A stretch of 64,000 bases of DNA from Hinthialibacter sp964556895 (GTDB taxonomy: Bacteria; Hinthialibacterota; Hinthialibacteria; Hinthialibacterales; Hinthialibacteraceae), in assembly GCA_964556895.1 (NCBI GenBank), contig CAZKYC010000012.1, forward strand, positions 8,542 to 72,541, in the 5' to 3' direction. Below are positions 16,991-26,104 of this stretch, in pieces; within the stretch, counting starts at the first letter, position 1, and every line of letters begins with the position of its first letter. A model generated the notes under the pieces. That model did not search any database. It was not told where the DNA came from and was given only the letters and a program-made list of their open reading frames with translations. A program made the translations under genes and the position numbers.

Positions 16991-18919
16991 TCAATCCAGA
17001 CTATTCTTAAACACAACGCAACCCAACGGCGGGACTGTCAGATTTAACGAATAATAATGATGGTGGCATGGGATATGATCCGCTTGGGCGCCGCCAAAGT
17101 TGCCTTGTCCGCTGCCGCCGTATTGCTCGGCATCGCTGTTGAGAACTTCCTTCCAATGGCCGTCGACCGGCACGCCAATTCGATACAGGTAACGCGGCAC
17201 GGGAGTGAAATTCAACGCAAACAATAAGTATTCGTTCGGGTTCACGCCCTTACGGATGAAACTAATGATACTGTTATCGGTATCAGAACAATCCACCCAC
17301 TCAAATCCATTAGGATCATTGTCTTTGGTGTGGAGCCCCTGCTCATTGCGGTAGAAGTGGTTGAGGTCTTTCACCCACAGTTGAAGGCCTTTGTGGGAAT
17401 CATAATCCAGCAGATGCCATTCGAGGCTGGTCTCATGCGACCATTCGCTCCATTGGCCGATCTCAGCACCCATGAACAACAATTTTTTGCCAGGCTGACC
17501 ATACATATAGCCATATAACAGGCGCAAGTTGGCGAATTTCTGCCACAAATCGCCGGGCATCTTGCTAATCATTGAGCCTTTGCCGTGCACCACTTCGTCA
17601 TGCGACAACGGCAGGCAGAAGTTCTCAGTGAACGCGTACAACATACGAAACGTTAGTTCGTTGTGATGGTATTTGCGAAAGACGGGATCACACGAAAAAA
17701 ACTTCAGACAGTCGTGCATCCACCCCATGTCCCATTTATAGCCAAAGCCTAGGCCGCCAATGTAGGTTGGCCGCGACACCATCGGCCAGGAAGTAGACTC
17801 TTCGGCGATGGTCTGAACATCAGGGTAGTGGGCGTAGATTTCGTGGTTGATTCGGCGCAAAAACTCAATCGCGCCCAAGTTTTCTTTGCCGCCGTATTTG
17901 TTGGGTATCCACTCGCCGTCTTCGCGGGAGTAGTCGAGATACAACATCGAGGCCACCGCATCGACGCGCAATCCGTCAACGTGGTATTTTTCAAGCCAGA
18001 AAAAGGCGTTGCTATAGAGAAAACTTTTTACTTCGTTGCGTTCGTAATTGAAAATTAAACTGCCCCAGTCAGGGTGAAACCCTTGTTTAGGGTCGGCGTG
18101 TTCATAGAGGTGGGTTCCATCAAAATAGCCGAGGCCGTTTCCGTCGGTTGGAAAATGAGACGGCACCCAATCAAGAATGACGCCGATGCCCTGTTGGTGG
18201 AGGTAGTCAATTAAATACATAAAGTCTTGCGGCATTCCAAAGCGTGAGGTCGGCGCAAAGAACCCAGTGATCTGGTATCCCCACGACGGACTGAAGGGGT
18301 GTTCCATCACCGGCATGAACTCGACATGAGTGAAGCCCATGTGGTTCACATACTCAGCCAGTTTTGGCGCCAATTCACGATAGGTCAGTGGACGATTTCC
18401 ATCTTTGGGAACTAGCATCCACGAACCAATATGCATTTCATAGATCGACATGGGCGCATCGTGGGCGTTGATCTTGCCGCGCGTTTGCATCCACTCGCTG
18501 TCGCTCCATTCATAATTGAGCTGCGTCACGACAGAGGCCGTCAATGGCGGCTTTTCAGTGTAAAGCGCATAGGGGTCAGCCTTGTCAGCGCAGTGGTTGT
18601 TGTATCGTGAGCGGATATGAAACTTGTATTTCATGCCCAACTCAGCGTTGGGGATGAAGCCGTGCCAGATGCCGGATGAGCCGCAGGGACGCAGTTGGTG
18701 GGCGGAGTTGTTCCAATAGTTAAAGTCGCCGATCACGCTGGCGAATTCAGCGTCTGGCGCCCACACGGCGAAATAGACGCCGCGCTCGCCATCATCGTTC
18801 GTCATCACATGAGCGCCCAACTTTTCATACAAACGAAAGTGGCTGCCCTCATTGAAGAGATAGATATCTTCTTCAGTGATGATAGATACGTCCCAACGAA
18901 CGGCTGGCTTTTTAGACAT
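16991..18919 (-). CDS. glgB: 1,4-alpha-glucan branching enzyme
   Basis: Makes alpha-1,6 branches in glycogen. An N-terminal CBM48-like domain (VYFAVWAPDAEFASVIGDFNYW) precedes a GH13 barrel. The nucleophile Asp320 lies in GLRVDAVASMLYLDYSR, the acid/base Glu373 in IAEESTSWP, and the third carboxylate in LSHDEVVHGKGSM; an all-beta C-terminal domain closes the 642-residue protein. GGAG is 10 bases upstream of the start. It is monocistronic, with no other glycogen gene in the window. Confidence 0.97.
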   Translation of the reverse strand: MSKKPAVRWDVSIITEEDIYLFNEGSHFRLYEKLGAHVMTNDDGERGVYFAVWAPDAEFASVIGDFNYWNNSAHQLRPCGSSGIWHGFIPNAELGMKYKFHIRSRYNNHCADKADPYALYTEKPPLTASVVTQLNYEWSDSEWMQTRGKINAHDAPMSIYEMHIGSWMLVPKDGNRPLTYRELAPKLAEYVNHMGFTHVEFMPVMEHPFSPSWGYQITGFFAPTSRFGMPQDFMYLIDYLHQQGIGVILDWVPSHFPTDGNGLGYFDGTHLYEHADPKQGFHPDWGSLIFNYERNEVKSFLYSNAFFWLEKYHVDGLRVDAVASMLYLDYSREDGEWIPNKYGGKENLGAIEFLRRINHEIYAHYPDVQTIAEESTSWPMVSRPTYIGGLGFGYKWDMGWMHDCLKFFSCDPVFRKYHHNELTFRMLYAFTENFCLPLSHDEVVHGKGSMISKMPGDLWQKFANLRLLYGYMYGQPGKKLLFMGAEIGQWSEWSHETSLEWHLLDYDSHKGLQLWVKDLNHFYRNEQGLHTKDNDPNGFEWVDCSDTDNSIISFIRKGVNPNEYLLFALNFTPVPRYLYRIGVPVDGHWKEVLNSDAEQYGGSGQGNFGGAQADHIPCHHHYYSLNLTVPPLGCVVFKNSLD

Positions 18920-19011
18920 AAAAAAATCGGCTCCATAATTACGTTAAGTCCTTAACATAATAAAACAGCTTACCAGAATTCTCACAAGGAGAATACGATT
19001 GAATCGATCAG

Positions 19012-20715
19012 TTAATACTTGACGTCGTCAATCTTCACTTCTCCAATTAAAGACAACGAACCTCCATCAAACGAATAATACTCCCGCACTTTTAAACTGG
19101 GGCAACAAGCGGCGTCGCCCGGCGCGCTTTTGAGGCGCTCAATCTCAATGACTTCTGGAGTCAAGATTGTAATTTTATTTACAACAATTCTGTCGCCGAG
19201 AAAAAATTCTGCGACTTGCTTGGGCTTTCCATTTTCGTTCAGGGCGCAAACCAGATAATTAAAGTGTCCCGTGCCGCCCGTATTCACCATCATCACGAAA
19301 ATAGCGTCATCACTGCCGTCTTGATTCAAGTCAGCAAAGTCCATAGCCTGACCGAGTTTGGCAAAATAGACGCTCTTTTCATTTCCTATTGGCAAATCGT
19401 CGCCTTCAGCCTCACCATTCGAAAAAGAAATCGATTGGCGCTCGTTTGGATACTGAAAAACGCCATTGAGAATCTTTTCAGGCGTCAGGTCTAATTCAGT
19501 TTTTTTACCATAGATAAGATATTGGTTACGGACTACCTTAAAGCGCTCTGTATTTTTGCCGATGGTTTTCATGATCGCATCAGCATCAGCGCCGGCTTCC
19601 AACATCGCACGCAGGTTTTCATTTCCCCAAAGCAAGTTCATGAAGGAGCGTGTTGTAACTTGATCGGGATAGAGTGTCTTCGCGGCGCATAGCAACGCCA
19701 CCGCCAGACGAATCGGCTCAGCGTCTTGGCTCTTAACGCCCAGACGCAAACCATGACATTTTTTGTCTTTGAATTTCGGGTTCTCTGACTTGCCGGGAAT
19801 TTGCTTTGGCGTGAATTCAATCGGCTCAGCGCTGAATCCATCGAAGGCGTCTTTTGGGACAGCAGCCAGCCATTTTTTTGCGTCGATGAACGGCGCGCCC
19901 ACGGTGAGAAACGGCAGTTCCGTTCCTCGCCCTTCTGAAAGGTTGGTCGCTTCAAACAAACACGTGCCTGGATACATTAGAGCGGATTCTACGGTGGGCA
20001 GGTTGGGCGAGGGCGCGATCCACTTCAGCCCGGTTTCTTCATACGTCATATCGCGCTGATAGCCCTGCATCTTCACCACGGTCAAATCGCAGCCGATGGT
20101 AAAGCCTGCGTAGTTTTCGTTGTTGAACAACTGCGCCAATTCGCCGACGGTGAGACCATAACGAATCGGCAGCGGAATCACGCCGACGAAACTGGTATAG
20201 GCCGGGTTGGTTGCAGGGCCGGCGACTTGTACGCCGCCGATGGGGTTGGGCCGGTCTAACACCACCACCGGGATATCGTCGCGCGCGGCGGCGTTCATCA
20301 CCAAATATAGCGACGAGATGTAGGTATAAAACTTCACCCCCACGTCTTGGATGTCATAGACGATCACATCCACGCCTTTGAGCATATCTTTCGTCGGCGT
20401 GCGATTAGCGCCATACAGGCTATAAATTGAGAAATCGTCGTTTTTTTCAGTTGCCACCTTGCCGCCCGCTTCGACGTCGCCGCGGAAGCCATGCTCAGGA
20501 GCGAATACTGCCTTGACTGTCGCGACTTTCTGCAGGCGGTCAACCAGGTGTACGCCCTCAGAATCCACAGCGGTGTGGTTCGCAACCACGGCGACGCGCT
20601 TATTACTCACCAGTTCCACTTGCGAATCAAACAGGCGCTCAAGCCCGGTGGTAACGCCCGCGTGAGAATTGAAAACAAATACAAAACCAACAATGGCGAA
20701 ACATAGACGATTCAT
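19012..20715 (-). CDS. DUF1343 (NamZ-type) exo-beta-N-acetylmuramidase-like protein, with C-terminal extension
   Basis: Exported (signal peptide MNRLCFAIVGFVFVFNSHAG). Residues ~20-390 match DUF1343: GLERLF at the start, VAVVANHTA, VFAPEHGFRG, DVIVYDIQDVGVKFYTY and VLDRPNPIGG. Family knowledge: NamZ (Bacillus YbbC) releases terminal MurNAc from muropeptides. About 170 extra C-terminal residues (after LTPEKILNGVFQYPNE) form a beta-rich part (ADLNQDGSDDAIFVMM, FG-GAP-like) that the canonical enzyme lacks. GGAG upstream supports the start. Monocistronic. A role in murein recycling is inference. Confidence 0.88.
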   Translation of the reverse strand: MNRLCFAIVGFVFVFNSHAGVTTGLERLFDSQVELVSNKRVAVVANHTAVDSEGVHLVDRLQKVATVKAVFAPEHGFRGDVEAGGKVATEKNDDFSIYSLYGANRTPTKDMLKGVDVIVYDIQDVGVKFYTYISSLYLVMNAAARDDIPVVVLDRPNPIGGVQVAGPATNPAYTSFVGVIPLPIRYGLTVGELAQLFNNENYAGFTIGCDLTVVKMQGYQRDMTYEETGLKWIAPSPNLPTVESALMYPGTCLFEATNLSEGRGTELPFLTVGAPFIDAKKWLAAVPKDAFDGFSAEPIEFTPKQIPGKSENPKFKDKKCHGLRLGVKSQDAEPIRLAVALLCAAKTLYPDQVTTRSFMNLLWGNENLRAMLEAGADADAIMKTIGKNTERFKVVRNQYLIYGKKTELDLTPEKILNGVFQYPNERQSISFSNGEAEGDDLPIGNEKSVYFAKLGQAMDFADLNQDGSDDAIFVMMVNTGGTGHFNYLVCALNENGKPKQVAEFFLGDRIVVNKITILTPEVIEIERLKSAPGDAACCPSLKVREYYSFDGGSLSLIGEVKIDDVKY

Positions 20716-20867
20716 AACAGTCTCCAGGTCGTTAGAAAATGTATCCTTATTCCTCTAAGTATCATTAGCCGAAAGTGAACTTTGAAAAACCAGGGTGGGC
20801 GAACCCTGCCAGCAGCAGAGAGGCTCCTAGTGTGCCGCATGGAAGCGATCACAAAACACAATTTCGC

Positions 20868-20891
20868 GGCTCGGCGGGAGCCTCGCCCTCC
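20868..20891. repeat. 24-bp dispersed repeat, inverted copy at 36871
   Basis: The sequence beginning GGCTCGGCGGGAGCC is the exact reverse complement of 36871-36894 over all 24 bases. It lies in the ~590-base gap after the DUF1343 gene, together with a small hairpin (AGGGTGGGCGAACCCT near 20793). Confidence 0.8.
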
Positions 20892-21109
20892 CCAGTTAGC
20901 AGAATCCGCCGAAATAAATTGCGGGGAGAGGTTTCTATCATAGCCTGATCACTACTTAAAATATCTATATCCAATTATAACTTGCCATCTGAATCAGGTT
21001 ATGATTAAGCATGAATTTCTATTATCATCGAAGGAAAGCACAATGGCCATCCGGTATGAATCGGCCCTCTCATGGAAGAGTCTGGCTAACTGGAACCATC
21101 AATAACAAC

Positions 21110-21301
21110 GTGCGCTGTTGAGAGTGTGATACGCTTAATGATAAAGACGCCCGTTTCTGTGACCAATGCGGCAAAGAACTGTTGAGCAATCATCCAAATA
21201 ATCTCCTCATCTTCCACACCTTAGCGATTGCGTCACCCGCATCTATAATTTTAATAGTGTGTGTAACTTCAATCAATCATTTAATTAAGCAGGAGAACTG
21301 A
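21110..21301 (+). pseudogene. Nonsense-interrupted zinc-ribbon membrane protein remnant
   Basis: Reading from a GTG at 21110 gives MRC, then TGA at 21119-21121, then ECDTLNDKDARFCDQCGKELL, a hydrophobic stretch (LAIASPASIILIVCVTSI) and a stop at 21299. Apart from the TGA this is the common 'C-x-x-C...ARFCxxCG' zinc ribbon followed by one membrane helix. The TGA occupies a variable x position, where Trp TGG is one mutation away. There is no ribosome site. It ends inside the ribosome site of the next gene. Confidence 0.5.
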
Positions 21302-21302
21302 C

Positions 21303-23375
21303 GTGTCACTCGAAACGAATCGGCTTGGCGTCGTGTATCCGGTGTTGTTCGCCGGCCCCGGCAACACTAACTCAAACTTTCGCGGCGAAGCTCGGCGCGA
21401 ATATCTGGTCAACACCTTACAATGGGCCATCGATGATAACGATTTCAACTCAATCGAAATCTCGCGCATCAAAAACAGAGAGAGCCGCAAGACTGCAGTC
21501 AAGATGCTCTCCGACGCCCGCAAAAAAGGCCGGATCGAAGAGGTCGTGTGGTGCGCCCAGTTGGTGCAACTCATCAACGAAGACCAGATCGTGCCCGCGT
21601 CTGACATCAGTTCTCTCGACGAAAACGAGCGTCTCAAGGCTGTCGCCCGCCTCAAAGAATGCATCAACGAAGCCTTTGAATATCCCTGTGATAAATTCAC
21701 CTTCTTCAGCGGCAAAGACCCGGCCATCATGGCGGGCCTCTCCGGCGCCGAAGCCGACCGCGTTCGCGAAGAAGCGCTGTCACAGCTGCGCCGCTCGCTT
21801 CACGAAGTGTGCGCGTATATCAAAGAACTCAACAAGAAGAAAAAATCCAGCTGCATCCCGCTGTTGATTCCATTTGACTCCCGCGTAAACCCTCCTGGAA
21901 TCACGCCGTTCAAAGAAATGTTGATTGGCCCCGCCGACCGCGCCGAAGCGGTGCTGGAGAGCGTACGCCATCAATACGGCCACGAAGAACTCGGCCTGTT
22001 GGTCGATACCAGCCACCTGATTATCAACGGCGAAGGCCCCGAAGCCATCAAACGCCTGGGTTCATACATTCAACACATTCACATCTCGAATTGCATCCTC
22101 AACCGCAACAACCCCGATGGCGACGCCCGCTATGGAGACGTCCACCCGGCGTTTAATTTGGCTGACAGCGAATTGACATCAGCCGTGCTGGCTGGCTATT
22201 TAAAGGCGCTGGTTGAATGCGACTTTCAGGGTTCGGTCGCGTTTGAGATCAAACCGTTTGGCCAAGAGATTCCCGAAGACCTGACTGGCGCCGCAAAGTC
22301 ACTCTATGGGGGGGCGCGCAACCGCATCGAAGTCAACTATGCGCTACGCAATAATTACGTTTACCAGTCGCGCCACTTCTTGAGTGAAGACGTTTGGGAC
22401 CAACTCTGCGACCTGCGCGTCGAAAAGAAAAACATCATCAAAGACCGCATGAAAAAACGCAAACAGCGCAAGTCGCTGACCCACAACGGCCGCATGGTCA
22501 TCCTCGCCGCTGACCACCCGGCGCGCATGGTAACCAATTCCGGCGCCGACCCGGTGCGAATGGGCGACCGCTTTGATTATTTGGGTCGCTGCGCCCGCGT
22601 CATGATGGCCTCCAACATCGACGGCCTGATGGCGACCGCTGACATCTTTGAAGACCTGTTTCTGTTAGACCACATGTATCAAGAAAAAACCAAAAAGAGT
22701 TTTCTCGATAATAAATTGTTAATTGCCTGTATGAACCGCAGCGGCCTAGCGGGAGCGAAACATGAACTCCTTGACCGCATGACCGCCTACCGCGACGCCA
22801 AAAAGATCAAAGAACTCAACCTCGACGGCGCCAAAATCCTGTTCCGCCTGGCGGTTCCCGACCCCTATGACCGTTACGTCATCCAAACCATGGAAGAATG
22901 CTCGCGCAGCATCGAAGCCTGCAACGACATTGATCTTCCGGTCTTCTTAGAGCCGCTGCCCGTCAAACAGATTGACGGTTCGTACCAAGTGGTGATGAAA
23001 GCCGATGACCTGATTCGAGTCATTGGCGTCGCGTCGGGCCTGTCTCATTCCACCGCGAATTTGTGGCTGAAGATTCCTTATGTACCTGACTATTACCGCG
23101 TGGCGCAATCGTTCAGCGGCCCGATACTCATGTTGGGCGGCGCATCAACGGGCAACCCGGTCGACGTGGTTGACCAGTTTGTTCGCGGCATGGGCGAAGG
23201 AGAGAACATTCGCGGCGCTATGGTAGGGCGCAACGTGTTGTACCCCGGCGCGGACGACCCCGCCGCCGTCGCCGAAGCGGTTTGCGCGCTGATCCATGAA
23301 GGCGTCAGCGCCAACGACGCGGTCAAACGTATTCAACCCGTTCGCGGCGCGAATATGGACATGTTGGCAGGGTAA
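21303..23375 (+). CDS. Fusion of a sugar-phosphate isomerase-like TIM barrel and a Cgl0159-like aldolase-type TIM barrel
   Basis: Two-domain enzyme of 690 residues. Residues ~1-330 are an AP-endonuclease-2/IolE-IolI-like barrel, with likely metal ligands in DTSHL, IHISN, GDVHPAF and FEIKPFG. Residues ~395-690 match the Cgl0159/LacD-like class I aldolase barrel: VILAADHPARM, NIDGLMATADIFEDLFLLD, CMNRSGLAGA, LWLKIPYVPDY and LGGASTGNP...MVGRNVLYPG. Family knowledge: Cgl0159 lies in a myo-inositol gene cluster of Corynebacterium. The GTG start has AGGAG 7 bases upstream. The next gene starts 5 bases after its stop, so both products belong to one pathway, perhaps carbohydrate or cyclitol breakdown (inference). 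Confidence 0.85.
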   Translation: MSLETNRLGVVYPVLFAGPGNTNSNFRGEARREYLVNTLQWAIDDNDFNSIEISRIKNRESRKTAVKMLSDARKKGRIEEVVWCAQLVQLINEDQIVPASDISSLDENERLKAVARLKECINEAFEYPCDKFTFFSGKDPAIMAGLSGAEADRVREEALSQLRRSLHEVCAYIKELNKKKKSSCIPLLIPFDSRVNPPGITPFKEMLIGPADRAEAVLESVRHQYGHEELGLLVDTSHLIINGEGPEAIKRLGSYIQHIHISNCILNRNNPDGDARYGDVHPAFNLADSELTSAVLAGYLKALVECDFQGSVAFEIKPFGQEIPEDLTGAAKSLYGGARNRIEVNYALRNNYVYQSRHFLSEDVWDQLCDLRVEKKNIIKDRMKKRKQRKSLTHNGRMVILAADHPARMVTNSGADPVRMGDRFDYLGRCARVMMASNIDGLMATADIFEDLFLLDHMYQEKTKKSFLDNKLLIACMNRSGLAGAKHELLDRMTAYRDAKKIKELNLDGAKILFRLAVPDPYDRYVIQTMEECSRSIEACNDIDLPVFLEPLPVKQIDGSYQVVMKADDLIRVIGVASGLSHSTANLWLKIPYVPDYYRVAQSFSGPILMLGGASTGNPVDVVDQFVRGMGEGENIRGAMVGRNVLYPGADDPAAVAEAVCALIHEGVSANDAVKRIQPVRGANMDMLAG

Positions 23376-23380
23376 CCGAT

Positions 23381-25087
23381 ATGGCGAATTTTGACCAAGC
23401 ACTCAACGCGCTCCGCTCGCCGCAGCGCCCGCCCGCCCTGGTTTCAGCCGCGGCAGCGCTGGTGTTTCAACAGATGCGGCTCGATCCGTCCGACCCCGGT
23501 TGGAGGGGCGGAGACGCCCTGTTGTTCTCCGAGGCGTATTCTGAGATTATTCACCTCGCGTTTGAACAGGCGGGCTGCCCAGCTGAGCGTCTACCACAGC
23601 CCGGCCTCCAACAACTTGATTCCATCGCGTCGTCAGGGCGTTCAATCTATCTGTTCGTTGATTCCGACGACGCACAACGCGTCACTCGCGTTCGCGGCCT
23701 CCATAGCCAGCTCACCGTCATCGCACCCGACGCGCCTTACGATCCATCCTCATGGACGGTCGCTACGGTAAGCGACCAGACGCCTGAGGCGCTGTTGTCT
23801 GTCTTTGCGCAATATGGACGCATTCGCGAAAAACCGCTTTGGATCGTCTCACCGATTCGCGGTGCGCGTCTCTATGAACCACAGAGTTCATCGTCGTTGC
23901 CAGAGTTGGCGAACCGCATGAAGAAACTAGGCACCGAGACGGCGTTTGACGTTCTCGCCCAAGTCAATAAACTCAAGGCGCAAGGACGCGACATTATTTC
24001 ATTTGGATTGGGCGAGCCTGATTTTGACACGCCTGTCCACATCAAAGACGCTGCGATTAAAGCGATAAACGAAAACCAAACCCATTACACTCCCAGCGCG
24101 GGCCTCCCTCAAATTCGGGAATCCATCGCGGCCTACATCCGCCGTACGCGCAACATCCCTTGCCAAGCCGACGAAGTAGTCGTCACCCCGGGCGCCAAGC
24201 CGGTCATGTTTGACGCGGTGATGGCGCTGATTAACCCAGGCGATGAAGTGATTTACCCCAACCCGGGCTACCCAATTTATGAATCGATCATCGACTGGGT
24301 CGGCGGCGTTTCGGTTGCGCTGCCCTTACTTGAAGACCGCAACTTTAACTTTACCATTGACGACCTGGCCCGTTTGATCACGCCGAAAACCAAGTGCATC
24401 TTCTTAAACTCACCGGGCAACCCCTGCGGCAATGTTCTTGAAGAAGACCTGCTGCGCGGCATGGCTGAGTTGTGCGTTCAACACAATTTGTGGGTCATTT
24501 CTGACGAAGTGTATTCACAAATTTTATGGCATGGCGAACACCACACCATCGCGTCGTTTCCCGGCATGAAAGAGCGCACCGTCATTGTCGATGGCTTTTC
24601 TAAAACCTACGCCATGACCGGCTGGCGTATGGGCTACGGCGTCATGAACGCCGACCTCGCCAAACAAGTCGGAAAAATCGAAACCAACATCGATAGTTGC
24701 ACCTGTTCATTCACCCAAATCGCCGGCGTCCACGCGCTCGACGGCCCTCATCATGAGTCGCACTACATGGTCGAACAGTTTGAAGAACGCGCCCGCGTCA
24801 TCGCCGAAGGGCTAAACCAGATTGACGGTGTGAGTTGCCTGCCGTCGGGCGGCGCGTTTTATGTGTTCCCCAATGTGACCGCCGCCTGCCGCCGCTTGGG
24901 GCTGAAAACAGCCAACGACCTTCAAACGGCCCTGCTGAATGAAGCGGGCGTGGCTGTCTTGCCGCGCACTTGCTTTGGACGAAAGAACCAGGGCGAAGAA
25001 CAAGAATACCTGCGTTTGTCATTCGCCACGTCGATGGAAAACATTCGCGAAGGCCTGCGCCGTATGAAGCAGTTTATCGAACGGTAG
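23381..25087 (+). CDS. Fusion: transketolase N-domain remnant + class I/II aminotransferase
   Basis: Residues ~180-568 are a PLP-dependent fold-type I aminotransferase (aspartate aminotransferase-like): SFGLGEPDFDTP, NSPGNPCG, SDEVY, catalytic Lys408 in DGFSKTYAMTGWRMGY, and RLSFA. Residues ~1-175 resemble the transketolase N-terminal domain. ALVFQQMRLDPSDPGWRGGDALLFSEAYSEII aligns with the transketolase 'MRFDPxDPxWPDRDRFVLSKGHA' block, and WTVATVSDQTPEALLSVFAQYGRIREKPLWIV with the 'HDFEALLEAFEEA...KPTVI' block. The TPP-site His and the GDG motif are missing, so this part is probably structural or binds another ligand. It is one continuous frame, coupled to the double TIM-barrel gene. Confidence 0.88.
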   Translation: MANFDQALNALRSPQRPPALVSAAAALVFQQMRLDPSDPGWRGGDALLFSEAYSEIIHLAFEQAGCPAERLPQPGLQQLDSIASSGRSIYLFVDSDDAQRVTRVRGLHSQLTVIAPDAPYDPSSWTVATVSDQTPEALLSVFAQYGRIREKPLWIVSPIRGARLYEPQSSSSLPELANRMKKLGTETAFDVLAQVNKLKAQGRDIISFGLGEPDFDTPVHIKDAAIKAINENQTHYTPSAGLPQIRESIAAYIRRTRNIPCQADEVVVTPGAKPVMFDAVMALINPGDEVIYPNPGYPIYESIIDWVGGVSVALPLLEDRNFNFTIDDLARLITPKTKCIFLNSPGNPCGNVLEEDLLRGMAELCVQHNLWVISDEVYSQILWHGEHHTIASFPGMKERTVIVDGFSKTYAMTGWRMGYGVMNADLAKQVGKIETNIDSCTCSFTQIAGVHALDGPHHESHYMVEQFEERARVIAEGLNQIDGVSCLPSGGAFYVFPNVTAACRRLGLKTANDLQTALLNEAGVAVLPRTCFGRKNQGEEQEYLRLSFATSMENIREGLRRMKQFIER

Positions 25088-25118
25088 TCAACAACCGTTG
25101 ATTGAACGGATCCATCCT

Positions 25119-25147
25119 ACCTCCCTCGACGTCTGAGGGAGGTTTTT
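25119..25147 (+). terminator. Intrinsic terminator of the fused-enzyme pair
   Basis: ACCTCCCTC (25119-25127) is inverted at 25135-25143 and followed by TTTTT. It lies between the aminotransferase fusion and the GHMP kinase, so the latter probably has its own promoter or relies on read-through. Confidence 0.85.
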
Positions 25148-25169
25148 ATGACAAGGCGAATTTCATACT

Positions 25170-26078
25170 ATGACGAGCATCACGGTTCATGTCCCCGCAA
25201 CTTCAGCCAACGTCGGCCCAGGCTACGACACACTCGGCATCGCCTTGAACTTATCCAACATCTTCACACTCGAACTCAACGGCGGCGGGTTTTCCTTTCA
25301 CTCTGACGCCGATGTCAGCGATGACATGCGCGATATCTGCGCCAAGATGTGCGAAGTCTGCGCTAACCACTTCTTTAAGCGCGCTGGAGCGCAACCGCGC
25401 GGCTTCACCTTTCACATGGAGAACCGCATCCCCATCGCCCGCGGCCTGGGCAGCAGCGCCACCCTGCGCATCGCCATCATGGAAGGACTCAACCAACTCA
25501 TGGGCCTGGGCGTCGGCGCGGCGCATATCGTGCAGTGGGCGTCTGAACTCGAAGGCTGCACCGACAACGCCGCTGCCGCGTATTATGGCGGGTTCACCGC
25601 ATCCGGCGTGGTGAATGGGCGCCTGCGCTCTTATAAAGCCGAGGTTCCAGAAACCATCGACTTCGTGGCGGTGTCGCCTCACGCCGAAGTTGAAACCGAT
25701 AAAGCCCGCGTCATCTTCTCAGACATCGTTTCTCGCCAAGACGCCGTCCACAATTTGGCCCACAGCACATTATTGGCGATGGCCTTCGCCCAAGGCGAAT
25801 GGGACGCCATCGGCGACCTGATGGACGACCGCCTCCACCAGCCCCAGCGGCAGGAAAACATCCCCACGCTCAAACCGCTCAACGACGTCATTCTCGCCGC
25901 TCGCGAGGCGGGCGCACTCGGCGCTTATCTCAGTGGCTCCGGCTCGACCATGATGGCGCTTACCATGAAAAATAAAGAACAGGTCGCCGCCGCCATGCAA
26001 GCCGCCGTCGCCCATCACGGCCTCGAATCTGAAACCCGCTTTCTCAAAGTCGATAATAATGGTGTTAGGACAGAATGA
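25170..26078 (+). CDS. thrB: Homoserine kinase-like GHMP kinase
   Basis: Phosphorylates a small alcohol with ATP; best fit is homoserine kinase of the threonine pathway. Seen: VPATSANVGPGYDTLGIALN at the N-terminus (ThrB signature), the GHMP ATP loop PIARGLGSSAT near residue 90, and the C-terminal GAYLSGSGSTMMAL. Length 302 is normal. No other threonine gene is near. The neighbours (fused aldolase/aminotransferase upstream, TIM-barrel epimerase 26 bases downstream) leave open that the substrate is different. Confidence 0.82.
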   Translation: MTSITVHVPATSANVGPGYDTLGIALNLSNIFTLELNGGGFSFHSDADVSDDMRDICAKMCEVCANHFFKRAGAQPRGFTFHMENRIPIARGLGSSATLRIAIMEGLNQLMGLGVGAAHIVQWASELEGCTDNAAAAYYGGFTASGVVNGRLRSYKAEVPETIDFVAVSPHAEVETDKARVIFSDIVSRQDAVHNLAHSTLLAMAFAQGEWDAIGDLMDDRLHQPQRQENIPTLKPLNDVILAAREAGALGAYLSGSGSTMMALTMKNKEQVAAAMQAAVAHHGLESETRFLKVDNNGVRTE

Positions 26079-26104
26079 CTAAATGCAGGAACGAATGGTG
26101 AATC

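Noticed and set aside
21116..21127. TGA codon flanked by Cys codons as a possible selenocysteine
   Set aside because: It lies at a variable zinc-ribbon position, not a redox site, and no clear SECIS-like hairpin follows. A nonsense mutation is simpler.
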